The translations under genes were made by a program, and so were the position numbers. DNA of 5,885 nt from Clostridiales bacterium (GTDB taxonomy: Bacteria; Bacillota; Clostridia; Oscillospirales; QAMX01). The DNA lies in the NCBI GenBank assembly GCA_012514045.1, contig JAAZBA010000241.1, positions 1 through 5,885 on the forward strand, read 5' to 3'. Positions 1-5,704 of the stretch are shown one piece after another; the first letter of the stretch is position 1; each line of letters opens with the position of its first letter. The notes beneath the pieces are model-generated. The model had not been told where the DNA came from. It made no database searches and saw only the letters and a program-made list of their open reading frames with translations.

Positions 1-30
1 ACCGTATTTCGCGGTTTTAAATACATCTGA
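1..30 (+). CDS. possible 3' end of an upstream gene (last 9 codons)
   Basis: Reading from base 1 gives TVFRGFKYI followed by a TGA at 28-30, which is 12 bases before the next start codon. The spacing and strand fit the tightly packed genes downstream, so this could be the end of a preceding operon member. A second frame is also open across this stretch, to a TAG at 61-63, so the assignment is weak. Nine residues are too few to name a family. Confidence 0.3.
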   Translation, partial: TVFRGFKYI

Positions 31-42
31 AAGAGGAAAGCA

Positions 43-669
43 ATGGATCCGTATAAGGTTCTAGGAGTATCTCGCGATGCGAGCGAAGATGAGATTAAAA
101 AAGCCTACAGAGAACTTGCCAGAAAGTATCATCCGGACAATTATGTAAACAATCCACTCGCCGATTTGGCAAGCGAGAAGATGAAGGAAATCAATAAAGC
201 CTACGACATGATCAATAAGGAGGGAAGCGGCCAGAGTTCCGGTTCTTACGGGAACTATTCTGGCTATAACAGGGACTATAACGCTGGCTCTTCCTACACA
301 GGCTACAACACAAGCTCCCCGGAATTTGCCCGTGTGCGGCAGATGATTGTTATGGGCAACCTGGTGGGAGCGGAGCAGCTCCTCCAAAGTTCGTCGAACC
401 GCAACGCCGAGTGGCATTTCCTAATGGGAAGTCTTAATGTGAAGCGGGGATGGTACGATGAAGCCAGAACGTATATTCAGACCGCTGTATCCATGGAGCC
501 TAGCAATCTTGAATACAGAAACGCCTTGTCAAGTCTAAATAACATGGGAATGATGTACCGTCAAGGCGGCGGCATGAGTTCAATGAGTACCTGCGACTGC
601 TGTTCATCATTGCTGTGCGCCGACTGCTGCTGCGAATGCATGGGTGGCGACTTAATTCCATGTTGCTAA
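43..669 (+). CDS. J-domain (DnaJ-like) protein with TPR-like region and cysteine-rich C-terminal tail
   Basis: This is a 208-residue co-chaperone-like protein. J domains stimulate the ATPase of a DnaK/Hsp70 partner. Residues 2-58 form the J domain, opening with DPYKVLGVSRDAS and carrying the diagnostic HPD at 30-32 in YHPDN. Residues 60-92 are a Gly/Ser/Tyr/Asn-rich flexible linker. Residues about 95-168 are helical with a TPR-like pattern (WHFLMGSLNVKRGWYDEA, then AVSMEPSN). After a GGG linker the last 25 residues (184-208) hold all ten cysteines of the protein, in CxCC, CxxCCCxC and a terminal CC, with a GGDLIPCC ending. It lacks the G/F region, the four CxxCxGxG zinc repeats and the substrate domain of true DnaJ, so it is a class III J protein and not the dnaJ housekeeping gene. 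The start is supported by AGAGGAA at 32-38. It ends in tandem TAA TAA. Client and location are unknown; the tail may bind metal or be redox active (inference). Confidence 0.9.
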   Translation: MDPYKVLGVSRDASEDEIKKAYRELARKYHPDNYVNNPLADLASEKMKEINKAYDMINKEGSGQSSGSYGNYSGYNRDYNAGSSYTGYNTSSPEFARVRQMIVMGNLVGAEQLLQSSSNRNAEWHFLMGSLNVKRGWYDEARTYIQTAVSMEPSNLEYRNALSSLNNMGMMYRQGGGMSSMSTCDCCSSLLCADCCCECMGGDLIPCC

Positions 670-678
670 TAAGTTAAA

Positions 679-1197
679 ATGGAAAAATCAAGAAAAATAG
701 CCATACCGGCTATAATCGGCGCGTTGGAGCTTGTGCTTCTGTATATATCAGGATTTATGCCCACAATGAGGCTGGCTCTTGTGGCGATAGCGGGACTTCT
801 CAATGCGACAATTGTGATAGAATGCGGAGCGAAAAGCGCTCTTGTGGGATACGTGGCTGTGTCAATATTGTCGTCTATTCTGTCACCGGACAAGGGAAAT
901 ACTATTTTGTACGCTTTATTTTTGGGGCTGTACCCAATAATCAAGTGCTATATCGAGAGGATCCGCCGTCTTGCACTTGAGTGGATTCTGAAAATATTAT
1001 TATTTAACATTGTATTGGCAATTGTGTATTACACTTTCGCCGCTTTATTTACAGAGGTTTTGACATTCAAAGGGCTTGCGATTTGGTTGGTGGTACCACT
1101 TGCCAACATAGTGTTTATCATCTACGATATCGGGCTTACAAAGCTAATTACATACTACAACCGCCGACTTCGTGGGCGGATATTCAGGATAAGATAA
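679..1197 (+). CDS. hypothetical multi-pass membrane protein
   Basis: I do not recognise this 172-residue protein with certainty. It is strongly hydrophobic, with about five or six predicted membrane segments: roughly 8-26, 31-48, 53-68, 74-91, 102-124 and 131-157. A short soluble, charged loop (IERIRRLALEW, 92-102) lies in the middle, and the C-terminus is basic (RRLRGRIFRIR), which by the positive-inside rule should be cytoplasmic. Size and topology resemble small substrate-binding (S) components of ECF-type transporters or other small integral membrane families, but I see no signature that proves it. It lies 9 bases after the J-domain gene and 19 before yicC, so co-transcription is likely. 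It has no clear Shine-Dalgarno (only AAGTTAAA precedes the ATG), so it may rely on ribosomes finishing the upstream gene. An in-frame TAA at 670-672 limits the start to 679 or later. Confidence 0.75.
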   Translation: MEKSRKIAIPAIIGALELVLLYISGFMPTMRLALVAIAGLLNATIVIECGAKSALVGYVAVSILSSILSPDKGNTILYALFLGLYPIIKCYIERIRRLALEWILKILLFNIVLAIVYYTFAALFTEVLTFKGLAIWLVVPLANIVFIIYDIGLTKLITYYNRRLRGRIFRIR

Positions 1198-1216
1198 CAT
1201 GAAAGGAAATCTGTAA

Positions 1217-2095
1217 ATGATAAAGAGCATGACAGGCTACGGCCGTGCCAGCGAAACCTTTGAGGGTGTCACAATCACGGTGGAACTGAAGAGCGTAAAC
1301 AACCGCTATTTGGACTGTACGGTAAAAGCCGGGAGACAATACCTGTTCCTTGAAGAACCGGTTAAGAAAGCCACCTCGGGAGTGGTATCAAGGGGAAGGC
1401 TGGATATATTCGTGACCGTGGACGAGTCAAACTCAGAGGACACGTATGTAAAACTTAACAAGAATATCTTTGAAGCATACCTTACAAGCTTTCGTAAGAT
1501 GTGCGCTGACTATAACCTGAGAGATGACATATCGGTTACATCTATTGCCCGATTTCCAGACGTTGTTGAGATAATAAAGGGCGATACCGACATAGAAAAG
1601 CTTACATCAAATGTGCTCATTGTTCTATCAAAAGCTCTTGACGACTTCAACACCATGCGCATACATGAGGGCGAGCAGATGAAGCAGGATATTAAAAGCC
1701 GCGCGGAAACAATTGAAAAGCTGGTGGATGACGTAATAAAACGTGCCCCTGACAGTGTAAAGGCTTACAGACAGAGGATTGAGGAGACCATGAGAGAGCT
1801 CCTGGCGGGAGCGAGATACGATGAGACAAGGCTGCTAATGGAAACCGCCCTTTACGCCGACCGCTGCTGTGTTGACGAGGAAACGGTGAGACTTCAGAGC
1901 CATATCGCTCAGCTCTACGATATCCTTGAGCGTGACGAACCCGTTGGCAGAAAGCTCGATTTTCTTCTGCAAGAGTTTAACCGTGAGGTAAACACCATCG
2001 GCTCAAAGTGCGTGGACATAGATATAACCTCAAATGTGCTAGAAATCAAAGCAGAGCTTGAAAAAATACGCGAACAGATACAGAATATTGAATAG
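1217..2095 (+). CDS. yicC: YicC/YloC family endoribonuclease
   Basis: This 292-residue protein matches the YicC (E. coli) / YloC (B. subtilis) family in length and ends. It opens with MIKSMTGYGRA, the family N-terminal signature, followed by VTITVELKSVNNRYLD. The N-terminal YicC-like domain covers about residues 2-155 and the C-terminal DUF1732 domain about 205-292. The latter carries the hallmark NREVNTIGSK at 255-264 and ends EIKAELEKIREQIQNIE. Family members have been shown to be metal-dependent endoribonucleases acting on single-stranded or small RNAs in the cytoplasm; the assignment here is by homology. The start is supported by AAAGGAAA at 1202-1209, 7 bases upstream. It is followed 18 bases later by remA, the usual Firmicutes neighbour. 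Position 265 after GSK is Cys where I would expect Ser or Ala, a minor variation. It looks intact. Confidence 0.95.
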   Translation: MIKSMTGYGRASETFEGVTITVELKSVNNRYLDCTVKAGRQYLFLEEPVKKATSGVVSRGRLDIFVTVDESNSEDTYVKLNKNIFEAYLTSFRKMCADYNLRDDISVTSIARFPDVVEIIKGDTDIEKLTSNVLIVLSKALDDFNTMRIHEGEQMKQDIKSRAETIEKLVDDVIKRAPDSVKAYRQRIEETMRELLAGARYDETRLLMETALYADRCCVDEETVRLQSHIAQLYDILERDEPVGRKLDFLLQEFNREVNTIGSKCVDIDITSNVLEIKAELEKIREQIQNIE

Positions 2096-2113
2096 TATAA
2101 GGTGCGATGAGAG

Positions 2114-2398
2114 ATGAAACTGATTAACATAGGCTTCGGCAACATGGTATCGGCGGGAAGACTGATTGCGATAGTAAGCCCGGAATCCGCCCCCATCAAA
2201 AGAATAATTCAGGAGGCAAGAGAAAAAGGCGTGCTCATCGATGCCACTTATGGCAGAAGAACAAGGGCTGTGATTGTCATGGACAGCGACCATGTGGTGC
2301 TGTCCGCCATACATCCTGAGACCGTGGCAAACAGAATTTATGACCGTGACAGTACCTCCGATGACAGTGTGGAAGAAGATGAAGAGGAAGATGATTAA
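2114..2398 (+). CDS. remA: RemA family extracellular matrix regulator (DUF370)
   Basis: This 94-residue protein is nearly colinear with B. subtilis RemA: INIGFGNMVSAGRLIAIVSP, then SAPIKR, then LIDATYGRRTRAVIVMDSDH, then LSAIHPETVANRI. In B. subtilis RemA is a ring-forming DNA-binding protein that activates biofilm matrix operons and osmoprotection genes. The basic GRRTR loop (residues 47-51) corresponds to the arginines implicated in DNA binding. The homologue is widespread in Clostridia, where its targets are less known. Residues 77-94 are an acidic tail (13 Asp or Glu in 18), longer and more acidic than I expect for the family, and encoded by the GA-rich DNA that also carries the gmk start. 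AAGGTG at 2099-2104 is a good ribosome site 9 bases before the ATG. Its stop overlaps gmk by 8 bases. Confidence 0.95.
   Translation: MKLINIGFGNMVSAGRLIAIVSPESAPIKRIIQEAREKGVLIDATYGRRTRAVIVMDSDHVVLSAIHPETVANRIYDRDSTSDDSVEEDEEEDD
2371..2398 (+). promoter_or_regulatory. remA-gmk overlap with embedded gmk ribosome site
   Basis: A purine-only-like run (GGAAGAAG at 2371-2378, GAGGAAG at 2384-2390) encodes the acidic end of RemA and supplies the only Shine-Dalgarno-like sequence for gmk. GAGGAAG abuts ATG 2391 directly, too close for ideal spacing, and GGAAGAAG lies 12 bases away. Initiation therefore probably depends on ribosomes terminating at the remA TAA (2396-2398). The same GGAAG could serve ATG 2379 with a short gap. 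Confidence 0.5.
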
Positions 2399-2945
2399 AA
2401 GAGGGAATCTCATAGTAATCTGTGGTCCATCCGGTGTTGGTAAGGGTACGGTGGTAAAGAAGCTCCGTGAGCTCAAAGAGTTTTACTTCTCCGTTTCTGT
2501 CACCACAAGAGCCCCCAGAGAGGGAGAAGTAAACGGTGTGGATTATGTCTATGTAACCGTGCCAGAGTTCCAGGAAATGATAGACAATAATATGCTTCTT
2601 GAGCATGCGGTTTATGCCGATACATACTACGGCAGCCCCAGGGCTCCGGTTGAGGAAAACCTTGCGGCAGGATTTGATGTGCTGCTGGAAATCGAGCTTG
2701 ATGGCGCAAGACAGATAAAAAAGAGCATGCCTGAGGCAAAGACAATATTTATCCTTCCTCCTTCAATAGAGGTGCTTGAGTCAAGGCTTAGAAGCAGAGG
2801 AACGGAGACCGAAGAAAAAATCGTTAAGCGGCTGAAGCGGGCGGAATATGAGCTGAGCTGCGCAGATGAGTTCGACTACTGTGTGGTAAACGATGTAGCG
2901 GAACGAGTAGCGAAAGAAATACTTGAAATAATAAATAACATTTAG
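2391..2945 (+). CDS. gmk: guanylate kinase
   Basis: Guanylate kinase phosphorylates GMP to GDP with ATP in the cytoplasm, an essential step in GTP and dGTP supply; in many Firmicutes it is inhibited by (p)ppGpp. With the start chosen here the protein has 184 residues. The P-loop is GPSGVGKGT at 12-20, the GMP-binding region is SVTTRAPREGEVNGVDY at 36-52 with Tyr79-Tyr80-Gly81 further on, the Walker B-like strand is VLLEIELDGA, and the lid carries SRGTET. The reading frame is open further upstream (to an ATG at 2274), but the added residues are unlike the family and lie over remA. ATG 2391 gives MIKRGNLIVICGPSG, the expected spacing to the P-loop; ATG 2379 (adding MKRK) is the main alternative. 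The start lies inside the end of remA, implying translational coupling. It is at the short end of the family (about 185-207 residues) but complete. Confidence 0.95.
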   Translation: MIKRGNLIVICGPSGVGKGTVVKKLRELKEFYFSVSVTTRAPREGEVNGVDYVYVTVPEFQEMIDNNMLLEHAVYADTYYGSPRAPVEENLAAGFDVLLEIELDGARQIKKSMPEAKTIFILPPSIEVLESRLRSRGTETEEKIVKRLKRAEYELSCADEFDYCVVNDVAERVAKEILEIINNI

Positions 2946-2961
2946 AATAAGGAGCATAAAT

Positions 2962-3210
2962 ATGCTTACCCCTTCAATGAACGAGCTATTAAAGAGAATA
3001 AGGAACAGATACCTTCTTGTAAATGTGGCGGCTCAGGTAGCCAGAGAAATCGCTCATGATGCAGAGGAAAATGATATCCCCCTTGAGGAGAAGCCTGTAA
3101 CGCTGGCGCTCCATAAAATTGCCGAAGGCAAAGTAAAAGTTGTAATGGAAGAGAATAAGGTTGAGGAGCCAGTGTTGAAGATTCCCGAGGAGGATGAAGC
3201 GCTGCAATGA
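2962..3210 (+). CDS. rpoZ: DNA-directed RNA polymerase subunit omega
   Basis: Omega is the small RNA polymerase subunit that chaperones and stabilises beta-prime. This 82-residue protein opens with MLTPSMNELLKRIRNRYLLV and has the conserved core KPVTLALHKIAEGKV at 44-58, matching the family pattern (RPSxxxLL, RYxLV, KPVTxAxxxIAxGK). Where many homologues have AAKRAR, this one has AAQVAR at 23-28. After the core there is an acidic tail (KVEEPVLKIPEEDEALQ) of poor conservation. AAGGAG at 2949-2954 lies 7 bases before the ATG, the clearest ribosome site in the window. It sits 16 bases after gmk, the standard Firmicutes neighbour, and its TGA stop shares bases with the priA ATG (ATGA, 3207-3210). 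Confidence 0.93.
   Translation: MLTPSMNELLKRIRNRYLLVNVAAQVAREIAHDAEENDIPLEEKPVTLALHKIAEGKVKVVMEENKVEEPVLKIPEEDEALQ
3187..3210 (+). promoter_or_regulatory. rpoZ-priA ATGA overlap and priA ribosome site
   Basis: The priA start ATG (3207-3209) overlaps the rpoZ stop TGA (3208-3210). The best ribosome site, AGGAGG at 3188-3193, lies inside rpoZ and encodes part of its acidic end. It is 13 bases from the ATG, longer than usual, which suggests that re-initiation by ribosomes leaving rpoZ contributes. An in-frame TGA at 3195-3197 rules out an upstream start, and I see no in-frame ATG, GTG or TTG in the next 25 codons. Confidence 0.7.
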
Positions 3211-5687
3211 CTGATTCTCGCTTAGAGGAGAGAATCGACAGTCTTTCAAGGAAAACTGTCCGCGTCTGTGTCGACAGCATAACGCTGTCGGCAGACAGAC
3301 TTTATGAATATCTCGTAACGGAGGAAATTTCAGGACAAAACGGTAAAGGGATGAAACTTTGTCCCGGTATGCGTGTAGCCGTGCCTTTCGGAAGAGGCAA
3401 TGTAATCAGGGAGGCTATTGTTATATCCCTGCAGGACGGTCAGCCAACAGGGGAGCGGAAGCTCAAGTTTATACAAAATGTGCTGGATACAGAACCTCTG
3501 CTTGATGAGGAATCCCTCAGACTTGCCGCCCACCTCCGCCGAAGGCTACATTGCCCATTCTACACCATCGTCAGAGCGATGCTTCCCGCAGGAGTGTGGT
3601 ATCGCCTTCAGGTCAAATACCGTCTGTCGGAAAAACCGGTGAATCTGGGAGCGGAGATAAGCATCGAGGAGTTGGCGCTGCTTGAAGTGCTGAAAAACGT
3701 CCGGGAGCCAATGCTTCTTAGGGAGATTGAGGAGCTGGTGCCGTCAATTCAGGAGAAAACACTTCGGAAGCTGACTGCCGACGGAATACTGGAATGCATT
3801 GCCGAATCCGACACGACGGTGAAGGATAAAACCTCAAAACTCATACTGCCGACGGAAAAAGCGGAGGAGTGCTTTGAAGAGGGAATATGCACCCTAAGGA
3901 GCGCGCCCCAAAGAAAGGTGCTTGAGTTCCTTCGTTCCGCAGGCGCATCCAGTGCGAAAGAGATAATGTACTATACCGGAGTAAGCGAAAGCCCCATAAG
4001 GACACTTTTGAAGGGTAAATACCTGAGACAGGAGCAAATTGAGGTTTTCAGACGTCCGGAGTTTGTAAGGACAGATAGAAAGGCAATAACCTTAAACGAA
4101 ACACAGAACATAGCCTTCAAGGGACTAAAAGAGCTTGCCGACCAAAAACATAACAATACTGCGCTCCTTTATGGAGTAACGGGCAGCGGCAAGACCCCTG
4201 TGTATATGAAGCTTATTGAACACGTTCTCTCCACAGGCAAAAATGTAATAATGTTGGTGCCGGAGATATCCCTTACGCCCCAGCTGATGAAACAGTTTTT
4301 CGCCTATTTCGGTGATTGCGTAGCCGTTATGCATTCGGCTCTGTCGGTGGGAGAGCGATATGACGAGTATAAGAGAATAAAATCCGGCGTTGTACGTGTG
4401 GTAATCGGTACCCGGAGCGCCGTGTTTGCCCCGATTAAGAACGTGGGACTCATTGTGATAGATGAGGAACACGAACATACCTTTCGCTCAGAGGAACCGC
4501 CGAGGTACCACGCCAGAGACGTGGCAAGGTATATATGCTTCAGAAGCAGCGCGCTGCTGCTCCTGGGGAGCGCTACCCCCTCGATAGAGAGCATGTACGC
4601 GGCAAAAAAAGGCAATATAAAGCTTTTTACTCTACCGGAGCGCTACGGTGAAGCCACATTACCCCAGGTGGTGGTTTCCGACATGAGAAAAGCTATGCGT
4701 GAGAGAGCCTGTGGAGTATTCAGCCCTGAGCTTATCGAGAGAATAAAAAATCTTCGCCGGGAAGACAACCAGGCGGTACTTATGCTTAACCGCCGTGGAA
4801 GCAGCCGCTCCATACGATGCATGGAGTGCTGCTATGTTCCCCAATGCATTCGCTGCAGTGTATCCATGGCGCATCATGGGGAAAATGGAAGGCTTATCTG
4901 CCACCAGTGTGGATATTCGGAGATTATGATAGATAAATGCCCTCAATGCGGCGGAACCCACTTTGAACAGCTCGGCATAGGGACTCAGCAAGCCGAGCGA
5001 GAACTTTCCGAGCACATACCGGATATACGTATTATAAGAATGGATTCAGATTCCACCATGCGCAAGGATTCCCACAGTAAACTGCTTGAAAGCTTTGGCC
5101 GCGGCGAGGCAGATGTGCTTATCGGTACCCAGATGATAGCGAAAGGGCTTGATTTTCGAAACGTAACTCTTTCCGCAGTGCTTGACGCGGATATGATGCT
5201 CACAAGCCCCGATTACCGTGGCACGGAGAGAGCGTTCTCCCTTATGATGCAGTCCGCGGGACGCGCTGGAAGAAGAGAAAAGCCGGGGATAGCTCTTATC
5301 CAGACAATGACGCCGGAAAATGACGTAATAAAGGCGGTACAAAATCAGGACTATATGGAGTTTTATCGCTGTGAAATAGAGCAGCGCCGAGCGCTGAGAC
5401 TTCCTCCATTCTACGATATGTGGCGAATCATGCTGTCAGGCAGAGTCATGCAGGATGTGAAGGACGAGGCAAAAAAACTGAAAAGGATTTTGTCAAAGGC
5501 GCTTGAGGGACATGAAGTTGATATAATGGGACCTGCTCCGGCGGAGATATTCAAACTGTCCGATCGTTTCAGGTTTGTAATAACAATGAGACTGAAAGAC
5601 GGAGCTTCCTGCCGGAATATTGTCGGAGGGGTGCTTGAAAATACAGAGACGAGAAAGGTAACAATCGGTATTGATACCTATTATTAA
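3207..5687 (+). CDS. priA: primosomal protein N' (replication restart helicase PriA)
   Basis: PriA recognises stalled or collapsed replication forks and reloads the replicative helicase; it is a 3'-5' superfamily 2 DNA helicase. This 826-residue protein is close to the usual length (about 730-830). Residues about 17-110 are the N-terminal 3'-end-binding domain (VRVCVDSITLSADRLYEYLV, GMRVAVPFGRG), and about 150-285 the winged-helix region. Walker A is GVTGSGKT at 323-330, followed by VPEISLTPQ at 351-359, DEEH at 419-422, PRYHARDVA at 432-440 and GSATPS at 454-459. The zinc-binding insertion has paired cysteines at 538/541, 547/550, 565/568 and 578/581, plus an extra Cys542. GTQMIAKG (640-647) and QSAGRAGR (682-689) are the last helicase motifs, and the C-terminal domain contains GPAPAEIFKLSDRFRF. 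Oddities are Pro331 after Walker A, where Glu is usual, and a roughly 16-residue non-conserved N-terminal leader whose DNA folds into hairpins. It looks complete and active. Confidence 0.97.
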   Translation: MTDSRLEERIDSLSRKTVRVCVDSITLSADRLYEYLVTEEISGQNGKGMKLCPGMRVAVPFGRGNVIREAIVISLQDGQPTGERKLKFIQNVLDTEPLLDEESLRLAAHLRRRLHCPFYTIVRAMLPAGVWYRLQVKYRLSEKPVNLGAEISIEELALLEVLKNVREPMLLREIEELVPSIQEKTLRKLTADGILECIAESDTTVKDKTSKLILPTEKAEECFEEGICTLRSAPQRKVLEFLRSAGASSAKEIMYYTGVSESPIRTLLKGKYLRQEQIEVFRRPEFVRTDRKAITLNETQNIAFKGLKELADQKHNNTALLYGVTGSGKTPVYMKLIEHVLSTGKNVIMLVPEISLTPQLMKQFFAYFGDCVAVMHSALSVGERYDEYKRIKSGVVRVVIGTRSAVFAPIKNVGLIVIDEEHEHTFRSEEPPRYHARDVARYICFRSSALLLLGSATPSIESMYAAKKGNIKLFTLPERYGEATLPQVVVSDMRKAMRERACGVFSPELIERIKNLRREDNQAVLMLNRRGSSRSIRCMECCYVPQCIRCSVSMAHHGENGRLICHQCGYSEIMIDKCPQCGGTHFEQLGIGTQQAERELSEHIPDIRIIRMDSDSTMRKDSHSKLLESFGRGEADVLIGTQMIAKGLDFRNVTLSAVLDADMMLTSPDYRGTERAFSLMMQSAGRAGRREKPGIALIQTMTPENDVIKAVQNQDYMEFYRCEIEQRRALRLPPFYDMWRIMLSGRVMQDVKDEAKKLKRILSKALEGHEVDIMGPAPAEIFKLSDRFRFVITMRLKDGASCRNIVGGVLENTETRKVTIGIDTYY
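3213..3296 (+). other. three consecutive stem-loops in the first codons of priA
   Basis: Three inverted repeats follow one another. The first pairs GATTCTC (3213-3219) with GAGAATC (3230-3236), 7 bp with a 10-base loop. The second pairs GACAGT plus TTTC (3237-3242, 3244-3247) with GAAAACTGTC (3251-3260), 10 bp with one bulged C and a 3-base loop. The third pairs GTCTG (3264-3268) and CGACAGC (3272-3278) with GCTGTCG (3284-3290) and CAGAC (3292-3296), 12 bp with a small internal loop and a 5-base hairpin loop. None is followed by a T run, so they are not intrinsic terminators. Each spans a whole number of codons (8, 8 and 11). The pairing is directly visible; any regulatory role, such as control of priA translation at the coupled start, is inference. 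Confidence 0.5.
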
Positions 5688-5688
5688 C

Positions 5689-5704
5689 AGAGGAACGTGA
5701 AGAA
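5689..5704 (+). promoter_or_regulatory. ribosome binding site deciding the def start
   Basis: AGAGGAA at 5689-5695 lies 9 bases before ATG 5705 and 15 bases before the in-frame ATG 5711. The spacing favours 5705, giving MAMRKIVKKGD, which also matches the usual MAIRxIxxxGD beginning of deformylases. Confidence 0.65.

Noticed and set aside
1..42. Promoter upstream of the J-domain gene
   Set aside because: TTTTAAATACA is AT-rich, but I see no paired -35 and -10 with correct spacing, and the sequence may be coding.
61..417. Minus-strand open frame of 118 codons opposite the J-domain gene
   Set aside because: The sense strand has the HPD J domain and a ribosome site; the antisense product is featureless.
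1161..1179. CCGCC/GGCGG inverted repeat near the end of the membrane-protein gene, as a terminator
   Set aside because: Only a 5-bp stem with a 9-base loop and no following T run; it lies inside the coding region.
1199..1216. Five-codon mini-ORF (MKGNL) ending directly at the yicC start, in phase with it
   Set aside because: Its sequence is mostly the yicC ribosome site and spacer, and it has no Shine-Dalgarno of its own, so it is most likely chance.
2274..2390. Longer guanylate kinase start at 2274
   Set aside because: The extra 39 residues lie over remA in another frame, are unlike guanylate kinases, and ATG 2391 gives the normal distance to the P-loop.
2039..2476. Minus-strand open frame of 145 codons across remA and the start of gmk
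   Set aside because: It lies antisense to two well-supported genes, its product has no recognisable family, and no ribosome site or promoter supports it.
4125..4478. Minus-strand open frame of 117 codons inside priA
   Set aside because: It is antisense to the conserved helicase motifs; long shadow frames are expected there, and the product is not recognisable.
4545..4558. Perfect 14-base palindrome AGCAGCGCGCTGCT in priA
   Set aside because: It encodes a Ser-Ser-Ala-Leu-Leu segment before the GSATPS motif and is a single short GC-rich palindrome; a binding site cannot be supported.
5382..5396. CAGCGC/GCGCTG hairpin in the priA C-terminal region
   Set aside because: A 6-bp stem with a 3-base loop is isolated and within what chance gives in a coding region of this size.
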